Part shown: positions 25,801-39,868 of the stretch, in pieces
Layout of the letters: each line of letters starts with the position of its first letter
How positions within the stretch are numbered: the stretch's first letter is position 1
Source: Tillus elongatus
Taxonomy: Eukaryota; Arthropoda; Insecta; Coleoptera; Cleridae
Assembly: GCA_964006375.1 (NCBI GenBank)
Contig: OZ023262.1
Location: 200,346,778 to 200,410,777, forward strand
Reading direction: 5' to 3'
DNA: 64,000 nucleotides
Made by a program: the position numbers and the translations under genes
Notes under the pieces: model-generated
Databases searched by the model: none
The model's input: only the letters and a program-made list of their open reading frames with translations
Told to the model about the DNA's origin: nothing

Positions 25801-26377
25801 CATCAATCAGTATCTTGCTATGTTTGTCGACGAGAATCAGAGAACCTGGGACAAGTTGATACCTCTGTTCCTCCTAGCTTACAGAAGCTCTCAGCATGAA
25901 TCTACCGGCTACACTCCATCCATGATGTTGACCGGCAGAGAGATGCGGTTACCAATCGACATCACGAGACCACCACCGAACGAGGACATAGCGGACCTAG
26001 CTACGTTACCTGAGTATGTCGCCGACCTAGAAGGAAAACTGCGCACTATACACAGATGTGTCAGAGATAGGCTCCTCTTAAGCAGTGACCGGATGAAGAT
26101 GCGCTTGGATCGCAGAGCAACACCCCATACATTCAAGGAAGGTGATGCAGTGTGGCTGTACCAACCAACAAGGAGAAAGGGCCTCAGTCCCAAACTTCAG
26201 AAACCATGGGAAGGGCCATACTTGGTGACTAAGAAAATCAACGACCTAGTCTACAGAATCCAGCTGTCTCCAAGAACTAAACCCAAAGTTGTTCACATAG
26301 AGAGGTTGAGTCCCTATCGGGGCAACGAACCCCCAAGTTGGCGGCCGGTAAATACTGTTCGGGACGAACAGTCTTAA
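22835..26377 (+). CDS. pol: Pol polyprotein (protease, RT, RNase H, integrase)
   Basis: 1180 residues from this ATG. The true product is probably a Gag-Pol fusion, since the frame is open from 22709 and is reached by -1 frameshifting at 22718-22724. Domains: aspartic protease with FTIDTGATRSVV at 8-19; reverse transcriptase with FCVDYRKLND, LDLKSGYWQV, MPFGLCNAPATFERLM and YLDD at 428-431; RNase H starting with LDTDASQYGIGAVLS (first Asp 575); integrase zinc domain with H819, H826 and a CKRCDQC pair near 850-857; integrase core with D888, D948 and E984, i.e. D-59-D-35-E; a GPY/F-type module (KPWEGPYLV) near 1127. All catalytic residues are present and no stop or frameshift is seen. No chromodomain or env follows. 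Confidence 0.96.
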   Translation: MDGRQCSFTIDTGATRSVVRPDMLPNMPALTTNKQPVLETAKGDRIPVHGEAIVYIKLGSTELQAKAVVAEIVDEFILGLDIMEEFDVFSVDFQNKILRIGNEELYLSPTAGEANLRVRLIVDEDTRIPGNSEKIVRARLEKKLDGMSALIAEPLKDRHDGALVARCLVDPKRTIPIRVANVQTNRVTLKKGEVIATCEPIDRVTLSKNVTPTALDRRLPVELVERFKNSWGQLNNMEMEMAVKFVLEEADIFAQDKITGRTSLVQHRINTGDARPIRQPPRRLPFAKQSEIKAMVNEMLEDGVIEESNSPWSSPVVLVTKKDGTMRFCVDYRKLNDVTKKDSYPLPRIDDTLNTLAGSKWFSTLDLKSGYWQVELHKDDKEKTAFSTGNGLYQFKVMPFGLCNAPATFERLMELVLRGLTWETCLVYLDDVMVIGRTFDEHLSNLKQVFSRLRGANLQLNPKKCVLFQKRVSFLGHVVSEKGIETDPEKIKAVRDWPVPRNKHEVRSFLGLCSYYRRFVKYFSSIAKPLHSLTENKVEFIWSPDCQESFRELKHRLLTAPILAYPQNEGLFILDTDASQYGIGAVLSQLQAGEEVVIGYFSKTFGKAEKNYCVTRKELLAVVRSIEHFHSFLYGRTFRVRSDHSALQWLLNFRNPEGQIARWIEKLQSYDFRIEHRRGRSHANADSLSRRPCSVHECKFCERQENKEIDKVTHQIKQLVAGQKNNTDLDVNLEYIRDAQKTDPDLKNIREWLQKGKRPEWHDVSRFGAEVKGYWLQWDSLCLKNDMITRKWETADGRDCIYQTVVPSECISSVLQELHNSRSGGHFGVNRTLARVRDRFYWINCRRSVEEWCKRCDQCASKKGPKTRSRGKMMQYISGTPWERVAVDIAGPFPITESGNRYIMVAMDYFSKWPEVAPIPNQEATTVAEALMENVISRHGVPLEIHTDQGRNFESEVWKSLMDLLGIKKTRTTPLHPQSDGMVERHNRTINQYLAMFVDENQRTWDKLIPLFLLAYRSSQHESTGYTPSMMLTGREMRLPIDITRPPPNEDIADLATLPEYVADLEGKLRTIHRCVRDRLLLSSDRMKMRLDRRATPHTFKEGDAVWLYQPTRRKGLSPKLQKPWEGPYLVTKKINDLVYRIQLSPRTKPKVVHIERLSPYRGNEPPSWRPVNTVRDEQS

Positions 26378-26389
26378 GGAGGGGGGCAG
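26375..26389 (+). other. Polypurine tract
   Basis: TAAGGAGGGGGGCAG directly upstream of the 3' LTR, overlapping the pol stop codon. This is the expected primer site for plus-strand DNA synthesis. Confidence 0.85.
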
Positions 26390-27132
26390 TGTTACAAAGC
26401 ACTTCAATAGACGTAGGTGCGGTGTTGCCACATCTCCAGAATTTCCCCAACATCTGGGAATTTTTGCACAATCTGGCAACACCGCCTCCCCACCCCCTGG
26501 GGGTGCCTGGGGTGACCCCCCTCAGGCGAAGTCTCAACCCTCTAGGACCAGAAATAACGAAGTTACCAACTTGTGCCCCGTCGGAACGGATAACTGAGGT
26601 CTGCACATTCCGAACACCCTGTATATACACCCTGTATACGCAGAGAACCCTTACACCCTGTATACGCAGAGAGATCTTATAGTTCGAGAAACATCTCTTG
26701 TGTAGCATAGGAGTGGTGACCACATTTGGATCATCCTGTATACACATCCCCCTGTATACACACGGGACCGATCTGTATTCACAGAACCTTCTAGTAAAAG
26801 AAGGTCCTGGAACGTTCTGGAATGGAATGCTCTAGAAAGGAGGGGAAGGTACGGCGAGTATATAAAAGCGAAAGCAAGCCAGCCCGAGTTAGTTCAGCTC
26901 AGTAAGAGAATGTGGTAGTGACTTGAAGAAGCAGTGTAAAGTGTTAAGAGAGTAGCTACTGTAGTACCAGTGTAGAGACTTGTGTGGAGATTAGTAATTG
27001 TAGACAGTAAATTAAGTGTTTTGTGAGAGAAAAATTCTAGAAATTTTATTGTATCCATATTTAGAGTGTAAATAAAGTTGTTTTGTTAAAATTTAAAGTC
27101 TCACTTATCCAGAACCCGGCGAAAACGCAACA
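26390..27132 (+). repeat. 3' LTR
   Basis: 743 bp, identical to the 5' LTR apart from about two positions. It carries the same heat-shock-element cluster (triple pentamer at 26810-26822), TATA box (26859-26868) and AATAAA (27070-27075). Confidence 0.97.
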
Positions 27133-27499
27133 ATATTTTTAAAATAAAACCCTCTATTTTAAAGCTGTAGTAACATTAAATTTATTCGACCTTTTTTATA
27201 AATAGTTAGGTAAAAAATTCGCGTAAAAGTCATGTAGGCACTTAGTATATTTTAATGTGCTGATGAGGTAAATAATAATAATAATCTTTATTGTCCAACG
27301 AGACAAACCCAATTACAGGGTAAAAATACACTTAACTAAATATAAGACAAAACACATCTAAATTGCAAAACTTAAAATTAAACTAATTAAATATAATACT
27401 AAATTATTTACCAATACACACATGCGCGCACGCGAAAACAGTTTTTTAAATCAATTAACAATAAATAACAGAGAAACTGCAAATCCAGCCACTTTATGT
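27133..27499. other. Noncoding with a LINE-like 3' end on the minus strand
   Basis: 27268-27287 is an (AAT)n run followed by CTTTATTGTCC. Read on the minus strand this is a GGACAATAAAG terminus with (ATT)n tail, a common 3' end of insect non-LTR retrotransposons. The body upstream on that strand (to about 27430) shows no coding sequence. A TG/CG-rich patch lies at 27415-27437. Confidence 0.4.
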
Positions 27500-27539
27500 A
27501 GTTTTTTGCAGGTGAGTTATAGCAAGCTGTACGATGCAG
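27500..27539 (+). pseudogene. LINE A, left fragment
   Basis: The frame ending YSKLYDA runs into the hAT insertion and continues on its far side at 31223 in the same phase. It belongs to the segment just upstream of the RT domain of a non-LTR retrotransposon. Confidence 0.55.
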
Positions 27540-27924
27540 CAGTGGCGGCTCGTGACATTGGGAGTGGGTGAAACAGAATACGCGGCCCTAAAGGGTGGTC
27601 CAGGGAGACGAAGACCTCCCCTGTGCCGCAGACAAATTTTTATCTTATTTTCAAGGTCACGCGTTCTCCTGGCACTTCAGTATTTAAATGAAAAATCTAT
27701 TTGTACAAAAATATACGCTTTCACGAGGAATAATTTTCGGAATAATGACCAGGAATATTCGATGAGAGGACACCGAACACATACTGTGCAAGAACGCATA
27801 CGGTACTATAATACGGCGCGTATTACCTATGAAAATCTGTTTATAGGGGGAAGAGCTACAAGCATATTTGTTTTTCAAATTCATGGCCCTTCTCTTTTTT
27901 TTACAACTTCAAATCTTGTAATTA

Positions 27925-30580
<2,656 letters not shown>

Positions 30581-31222
30581 CATTTATTATTATTTTTAAA
30601 TTATTCTTTTAGAGATGATAATAAACAAATCAATTGAACTCGCCAAAAAGAAACATGAAAAATCCAGCTTTTTAAAGTCTGTAAATGTGACACATACCAG
30701 ATTATTTAACGGCACCATAGTAAAAATAAAGGTACGCCTCTGACGATACGACTCAATTTAAACAAACGACGGAAACTAAGATTTGAAGCAGGCTCAGAAG
30801 GCTGCATCACGTTTCTGGCCCAACCTACCACTGCGCCACCGTTGCCATGGCATCTGTCTCATACACGGTTTCAGAAGCAGACGCAGCGTTTGCATATGAA
30901 AAAATCTGGCTCAGTCAGTCCGTAGATGCTTGACGCTCTATATAGTAGTCTGTGGTCCACAATACGTAAGCGCTGCGCGCTGCGTCATGTATAAATTCAA
31001 TTCGGTGATCAGGGACGGGCTTGAAAATTATATCGTATTATAAATTACTATAAAAATAACTGCGGCGCGACGTAACAAGACATTTTATGTGATTGTACCA
31101 AATGAATTTGAGAGAATGAAAAAAATTTAAATTATGGTGGATTTTGAATAAAAAAGTTTATCTTAGCCGAAAAATATAGGTGAAGCAGCGTTTCACCTGC
31201 GTCATCTGACGAGCCGCCACTG

Positions 31223-33120
31223 CGATGCGGGAGACCACAGTGTGAATGCGGATATTAACTTGTATGACGTCATTCGTGTTTTGATTGACGGAGAAAAACA
31301 ATCGTTACAATCTTCTTTGACGCCGGATGAATTTACTGGGGCACTTCCCTCTTTATCTAAAGATAAGGCTCCAGGAATAGACGGACCCACAATTAAATTT
31401 TATATAGCATTCTAGGAAAACTTAAATACATGTACAGATAAACGATTCACTTGGCCAACTTAAATTACCTATAACTTTGAGAACTGAATACTCTCTCTCA
31501 TATTTAAGAAAAGCGACCCTCGCCTTTTAAAAAAAACTGGAGACCGATTTCTCTTATGTCCGTAGGTTACAAGATTCTAGCCAAAGTTCTAGCTGACAGA
31601 CCTTCTAGAGTCGTTGGCTCATTAATAGAACCAGATCAAAATTATTGCATTCCTAGTCGATCCACGTATGATTCTTTGTATTTATTGCGTGACACAATCA
31701 GTTACGAAAATAAATATCATCTTGCCGCAATGTCAATATCTCCCGACCAGGAATCTGTGTTTGTCATGTTCTAGCTCAAAATAATGTTTGTACAGCGAAG
31801 CAAAGTGTATTGTGCGGGTTTCCAAATTTCTTACCGCTCATTTCAATTTTTGTGGAGGAATCAGACTAGGCTGTCCTCTTTCTAGAGTCTTGTTATCATT
31901 ATGCATAGAACCCCTTTTAAACCTCTTGCGAAGAAATATTATTGATGTCAAATTGCCAGTTACGCCTAATAACATGTTTTTGAAAGTAGCGGTTTATGCT
32001 AACCATGTTGATGTCATTGCGTCGATAAGTGAAGACCTAGATAACATTTTGCATTCATATGCAATATATTTCCAAGAATCTTGTGCGAAGCTGATTCTGT
32101 CTAAGTGCAGGGGGCGCTGGATGGGAAGTTTGAAGGGATCTTCCCAACCGCCTCTAGTATTCTTATGGTTATCTGTTAATATAGAAATCTTAGTCATTAC
32201 ATTGAGCATTCATTCAGACATAATGTCGGATCAGATGCTTAAAGTAATAAAGAAGAATATTAACAGGGCTGTCACAAAATGGCTACACGTTTTCCCTCTT
32301 TATCATGGCGTGGACGAGTAATAGCCATTAATCAATTTATTGCAACCAAGCTTTGGCATGCGCTGAAAGTTCTGCCTTTTTCTAAAAGCAATCTTAATAG
32401 TGTACAGTCAAAATTAATTAATATGTTCTGGATCCATAAAAAGCAGTGATTATCCGCGAGGAAGTTGTGCTTTTCAATAAGATATGGGAGGCTCGGATTA
32501 GTAAGTATTGTATGCAATTAGGGTAATGTTTGCTGTTAGATTTATTTTATGTCAGGAAAAATCCAAATGGTGGCTTATGATCGAATCATCATCCACTTAT
32601 CGTTTGTCATATCTTTCCGGCATATTCTTATTTATTTTGTATAATCCACACTTACACTGCACATTGTTTCATAACCCTCTTTCCTTCACTAGCTCAACTA
32701 TCTGCTTATAATGACGAGGATCTGAGAAATTTAAAAAATATACCTCTGACAACAACAACTTTTAAAATTTGTAGACCTTGAACAGTCAAATTTGTGGTTT
32801 AGCTATGAATAATTTTCTGTAGCGGATCTGCTAGATGTCAACGACTGGTTGCGATTTCATTACCTGCCAGTAAACTCGTTTCACCACCTCAGAGAAGAAT
32901 ATGAAAACATTAGTAAGCTATCTACAGAACATGATTCTTTTTTAAGATCGGGCAAAGAAAGATGGCCATTAAGCGTTGCTTATAAAGATTATCAACAAAA
33001 TATTATAGATATTGTCACCTCACAAAAAAGGAAAATTTTAAGGGACTTAACACTTAAGTTTTTAGATATCTGTAATTCCTTGGTCGGGGTTTGGTCGGAC
33101 GATCCTTGTCCACTGGGGTA
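31223..33120 (+). pseudogene. LINE A, right fragment (reverse transcriptase), degenerate
   Basis: A second, unrelated non-LTR RT. In order: LTPDEFTGALPSLSKDKAPGIDG (31320-31390), a frame-broken stretch with LSLIFKKSDPRLLKK, SVGYKILAKVLADR (31560), VRVSKFLTAHFNFCGGIR and LGCPLSRVLLSLCIEPLL (31820-31925), and VAVYANHVDVIAS where the usual YADDV catalytic motif is destroyed. A conserved C-terminal stretch is at 32849-33120. The style SVGYKILAKVLADRxxxV resembles Tx1/L1-like elements. Many stops. It is the host of hAT element 1. Confidence 0.75.
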
Positions 33121-33646
33121 GTTTTCATGTTTACCCAGCCCTTGGTCACAAGATGACAACAGCTTTTATGTTTCCAAAAAAAAGCTTGCTGTCCTAGTTT
33201 TTCTTATTGGAGAAGGGATAGTAAATTCATATCAGTGTCCATTGTGTCCTCATGGCATTTAATATTGAAATGCAGAGAGACCTTTATGGGCTTTTATCTC
33301 AACCATAATTATTAATCAGACAGGCAAACCGCTCCTAACTACCAAGACCTATGAAGGTTTCAGTCTTTAAAATAGCTTGTCTACTCTATGTAATTATCTT
33401 TGTAACCGAGGCAAATGTACTGTTTATAACATTCTGACTGTGTCATTTAAAAACCATGAACCACTTAAACCACTCACACAATGATAGAGTTCCTCTTACC
33501 ACTTGAAAGCAACGTTCGTTAATTCGTTACAACTGTACATTTGTGTGACTTTTGTTTTTCTGTTTAAATCTTGAAACTTGCACCCTATTCCGATCAGTTT
33601 TCGAGCACCGCGCGTTCAAGACAGGTGAATATAGTCTTGTTTACAC
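33121..33646. other. Noncoding between LINE A and Tigger A
   Basis: Probably the LINE tail and then the 5' untranslated part of the Tigger relic; boundaries are not visible. Confidence 0.4.
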
Positions 33647-35120
33647 AATGTCGGAGTCCGGTATTAAAAGAAAACGTCTTGCCATTGAAAATAAAATGTC
33701 TATATTAAAACAACTGACAACGGGAAAGAAAAAAGTGATGTGTGTAGGCAGTACGGTATTGCATTGTCTACATTATCAACAATTTTAAGGTTCGAGAATG
33801 ATATTTTCCAGGCTAGTAGTTCCAACACTATTTACAACAAGAGAAAAAGTGTAAAAACAACCAACATGGAGAACTTTTAGAAACACACAAGCATTGCTAT
33901 ATGTGATCTAATTCCCCAGGAGAAAGCTGTTTCTCTTGGTAGATACATGGGATATGGAGATAATTTCCAGTGTTCTACAAGTTTGATTTCTCGTTTTAAA
34001 CAAAGACATTCAATTAATTCAGGAAAAGTTTCTGGGGAAGCCAAATCAGTAAATAAGAAAGTCACATCTAATTGGTTTCAAAATAACTTCCGGCAAATAT
34101 CCGAGTAATATCAGGCATGTGCTGTCTTCAATGCAGACTAGAGAGAACTTTTTTACAAAATGTTGCCGCAAAAAACCCTAAAATTGAAAAATGTGTTAGT
34201 GGGAAGTTATCCAAAGAGCGAGTGACTGTACTAGTTTGTGTAAATTATGATGGTTGTGAGTTTTGAGGACTATTAGTTACAGTCAAAGCAAAAAAACCAA
34301 TATGTTTAAAAAATCTAAAGAGTTTATCGGTGAAATATATTGCTACTAAAAAAGCATGGGTGACTGGCGATATCTTTATAACTGAAGTAGAAGAATGGAG
34401 TAGAGAACTGGAAAGAAAAAATATAAAAATTGTGCTTATGGTGGATAATTGTGTAGCACATCCACAACTGACAAGTTTGAAAAGCATCAAACTTGGTTTT
34501 CTTTCACCTAATATCACATCTGTATTACAGCTTTTAGATGAGAAAATTAATAATTCTCTGAAATGTAATTACAGGAGACAACTCGTCACAAAAATAACTT
34601 ACAACATGGACAAGAATCAGTCTCAAGCTTTGGTAAATGTCCTCGAAGTTATTCGTCTCGTTGAAAAACAGTGCAAAACGGTTTCAGGCATGCTGGTTTT
34701 CATTTTGAGCATATAAATGAAAACGCCGATTTAAGCGTTTCGAAAGATGTTATTGCTGACGAAGATATCGCCTACGAAGACAATGACATTCCTCTGAGCG
34801 AATGTGCTAGGAGTATGAAATTGGCATAAGTGTCGGATGCGATGGGTTACCGGAACATAGATAGTTCTATGAGAACTTTAGGTCTTCCAACAGATTTCGA
34901 GATAATTGAAGCGACAAACTTGAACACTACCAAAGATGTAATAGAAAATTCCGTTTCGTACAAAGGATCTAAAAATCCCAAAATGCATCACTGCAAGGTG
35001 GCATAGATTCCGCCAAGAAGCTTAGAATATCTTTAGAGAAGGCCTTAAACCCAGAGGATGAGCTAAGTTTATTAACTTCCATAGAAAACTTTTTGGAAAA
35101 GAAGGGAAAAGAAAACCGAT
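33647..35120 (+). pseudogene. Tigger/pogo (jerky-like) transposase A, degenerate
   Basis: Starts MSESGIKRKRLAIENKMSILKQL, a CENP-B/psq-type helix-turn-helix, followed after a frame change by a second DNA-binding half with SLISRFKQRHSI and SGEAKSV (33990-34050). The catalytic domain has FNAD at about 34130 (first Asp, but the next codon is a stop), MVDNCVAHPQ at 34440 (second Asp) and LLDEKINNSLK at about 34535 (third Asp). The acidic tail ends with LNPEDELSLLTSIENFLEKKGK at 35120. A terminal-repeat-like sequence ends at 35432 (..CCGGATTCTACTG followed by TA), consistent with a pogo-type right end; I did not find its left partner. The relic has many stops and frameshifts. Confidence 0.8.
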
Positions 35121-35659
35121 AGTATAGGTGAAAATCACAGACTACTTTTTCTGATGTGCATAGAGTTAGATTAAGTAATAATGTACAATGTATACTGGGG
35201 TGTGTTTTTTATGCGAATTAAATTGTTCATTCAAGCTAGGCAATTACAGTTGACTTTCAATTTTGATGGAAAGGGTTACAGGGGAGTAGTCCGGTTTGTA
35301 CAGTTATATATAGGTATGTACATACCTACATTTTTTTTTGTAGTTACTTTTTAGTTCTGATATAAGGAGATCCGGTTTTTATGAATAATTGTTGCTGGTC
35401 CCTTGACTCCTCGTCACATCCGGATTCTACTGTATTGCTCCAAGCTCTCCAAAATATAATCAGATACCATACAGAGCATATTCTATATTTTTGTACCAAA
35501 GAGTGACGTAACAACCCCGTGATTGTTAGCGTTTTAAATTAAATTTAAAATATAGGGCCTTTTCTTTTAATGTAATAAAAATGCAAATGCAATTTAAAGT
35601 TTTAAAAACATTTTTCTAAAAAGAGATAAAAATGTCCTATTATCTATTCAGAAGAAATA

Positions 35660-35964
35660 CGAGGGTCAATCAATTGTTAGGAATGAAGACGAAAGTTTTT
35701 CATAAATTTTGTTTTCAACTAAGCCTCTTTCTAAGTCCATACACTTTTCCCAACGTTTATACCATTTGTTTAACCCCTCTAAAAATATGATTTGTTAAAC
35801 TCTTCAAAATGCGCTTCCGTCTCGGCGATAACCTCATCGTTGAAGCTCAGTTTTTCTCCCAAGCCATGTAATTATGTTCGGAAACAGAAATAAGTCGCAG
35901 CGGGCCTGGTCTGGTGAGTACGGTGGGTGCGGCAGCAATTCGTAGCGAAGTTTATGCCAGTGGC
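35660..35964 (-). pseudogene. Mariner (SETMAR-type) transposase, C-terminal piece and right end
   Basis: Minus strand: KLRYELLPHPPYSPDQARCDLFLFPN, the third catalytic Asp region of mariner transposases (usual form YSPDLAPSDFFLFP), then LSFNDEVIAETEAHFEEFNKS. It runs to the terminal repeat CGAGGGTCAATCAAT next to TA at 35658-35659. The rest of the gene is beyond a hAT-like insertion, at 38499-39077. Confidence 0.8.
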
Positions 35965-36271
35965 CAGTGGCGGCTGGGCATAAGAATTTTGGGTGTGCTG
36001 CATGAAAAGATGTAAAGATAAATGAAATGCTAATTTAAGAAAACTGATGATTTCTCAGACAATATAAGGATTTTTATTTTCAAAAACGGCGCATCACAGA
36101 AAAACAACTCAAGAAAGTTCTTATGGTTCAAATTGAACGGGGTATTCAAAAACTAATCATTGGCGTACCATTTTTTTTAATTCAAAATTAACGAAGTCAG
36201 TGCCCATACGCACGCTTCTGTTGAAGCTGAAAATTAGGTTTCTACTGAAAAATATGTATATTTATTAGCGC

Positions 36272-36295
36272 TCTCTCTCTCTCTCTCTCTCTCTC
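36272..36295. repeat. (CT)n microsatellite
   Basis: Twelve CT units within hAT-like element 2. Confidence 0.9.
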
Positions 36296-36669
36296 AGTAC
36301 TGAATACCACTGAAATATCTGAAGCGGTTTCGAAAATATGAAAATATTGATCAAATTACAATTGTTACTTAAAACTTTAACACCCCCGAATTTTCGTAAC
36401 GGATCATTTTTTGAACCATAGTTTATAAAGCGAACTACCAAACTATCATTAATTTTTCAATTAGGTTCACACCCTTAAATAGTAGCATATAATTAAGGAA
36501 CAGCCTCTATATATACGTTAAATTGTCTTGCTAATTATTGTTCCTGCTAACTAAGTTTACAAAATTTAGTCTTATCTAACTCAAACATTATATCTATTTT
36601 AACACGAATCACAAACAGGAAACTCCTACGAATAATACGATAATATGCATATAATATATAAAAACTTCT

Positions 36670-38098
<1,429 letters not shown>

Positions 38099-38498
38099 AA
38101 TATACAGATGCAGTCTTGCTAAACAAAGGCAAACGGCAAACGGCTGCAAAATGTGCAGCTCTTTTCTAGTGTACATTCGGTGATTTCAAAGTCGTCCTAT
38201 GGCCAGCGGCGTCCATTGAACTCTTCGATCACGACTGCCAGAACAGTGATGTTAGGCAGTGATTTCGTTGACGAGATTAGCAGACTTTCATTATTTTAAT
38301 ATCCAATTGACTAACTGGGACTGGTGTCTGTCGCTGGCGGAATGATAGCCTGCTCAAATCGTCAACGTCACAGACCGCGAGCTTTCAAACAACAACGTAT
38401 ATATTTCGTGACAATAAATTACCAACTAGGCAATAATATTGTTCAATTATTTTTCGTTGTTCTGCAGCACCACATCACTTATGGACAACCCGCCCCTG

Positions 38499-39077
38499 CA
38501 TTTGACTGCAACGATTCCGGAAGAATGTGCTGGTGCGTTATCGTGGTGAACAGCACTTTTTTCTTATTTGAATGGGGCCGTGCCTCCTTCAATTTCTCAT
38601 CGAATTGGTCGAATGATTCACTATAGTACTGTTCCGTGATCGTAATTCCTTTCTGCAAACAGTCCAGGAGGATTGTCCCCTGCCAATTCCAAAAAACCGT
38701 GGCGATGACCTTTGCGACGGTATTTGCCTTCTTCAGAGCAGAATCACCTAAAAAATTCATTGTTTTGACTATCGCTTGTTCTTGGCGTATCTAGGTTTCA
38801 TCAATGGTGACGCAAAAACTCCTGCGAATAAAAAGGCCCACACACTGTTTCGGCATTGACAACCATATCTGCTTGTTGTCCACCGTGAGCAATCGTGGCA
38901 CCCATTGGGCCCACATCTTTCTCATACTTAACTTATCATGTAAAATATTGATTGCCGTTCCCTACGACATGCATACGGCTTCTGCTACTTCATTTTATGG
39001 GTAACCAGGGCATGTTCGCATGTATTTCCATGCCAAAATAAAAGTATAATTCCGGATCGATATTGCACTTTTTCCAT
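38499..39077 (-). pseudogene. Mariner (SETMAR-type) transposase, N-terminal and central piece
   Basis: The ATG at 39077 opens MEKVQYRSG, the helix-turn-helix start of this mariner group. Later parts read NILHDKLSMRKMWAQWVPRLL, VTIDET (first Asp), KVIATVFWNWQGTILLDCL and, after a frame change near 38550, the HDNAPAHSS second-Asp motif. The sequence breaks off at 38499 at the hAT-like insertion. Several stops. Confidence 0.82.
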
Positions 39078-39643
39078 TTTATCGAAAAGCACGAAACACG
39101 TGTGATACAACTGGCTGCCAAATAAAAACTTATCAATGAATCAGGCTGAAATTTAGCATGGTGTCGTTTAACAGGTGACAGTACACGACGATAATGGCAG
39201 CTTTTTTAGCAGCGCCACATGCCCCCAAATACGAGCTATTTGTGCATAGAGATAAGTTGGGCGATCGAAATATCTCGAAAACTACACACCACACGCTAAT
39301 TCATCAAATAGTGAGAACAAGCGGTCGCGGGAGTGGAAAACACCGCACAGCCACCTATGACGACTTGCCTATCGAGTGAGGTACGCGTACGCTTTGTTTG
39401 TATCGCGACGAAAAAGTAAAAAGTTTGTTTCGGTTCATATTTTCTTCTGTAAACGTAAAAAATTATTCGATTTCATTCAAGTAAGTGTTACACTTTCATA
39501 AATCTATTATATTGGTGGTATCTAGAAAGGATTTGGTTTCTTATTCAAACCGTTCTGTCATAACCTTATTTTTGCTTTCAATATTTGGGTTGGGGCTAGT
39601 TGGTCACTTGTTGCTCAACTTGCCCCACGATGCGAAATAAAAG

Positions 39644-39858
<215 letters not shown>

Positions 39859-39868
39859 TAATTTTAGG

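Larger units (their letters stand above)
20487..27132 (+). mobile_element. Gypsy/Ty3 LTR retrotransposon, apparently complete and young
   Basis: Two LTRs of 744 and 743 bp start TGTTACAAAGC and end GCAACA. ATAT precedes the left LTR (20483-20486) and follows the right one (27133-27136), giving a 4-bp target duplication. Between them are a primer site, gag, pol in the order protease-RT-RNase H-integrase (the Gypsy/Ty3 order) and a polypurine tract. No env frame exists. By eye the LTRs differ by one C insertion (near 20543) and one T/G substitution (near 20925). Both ORFs are uninterrupted, so the copy may be competent for transposition. It is the only element here with this status. Confidence 0.95.
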
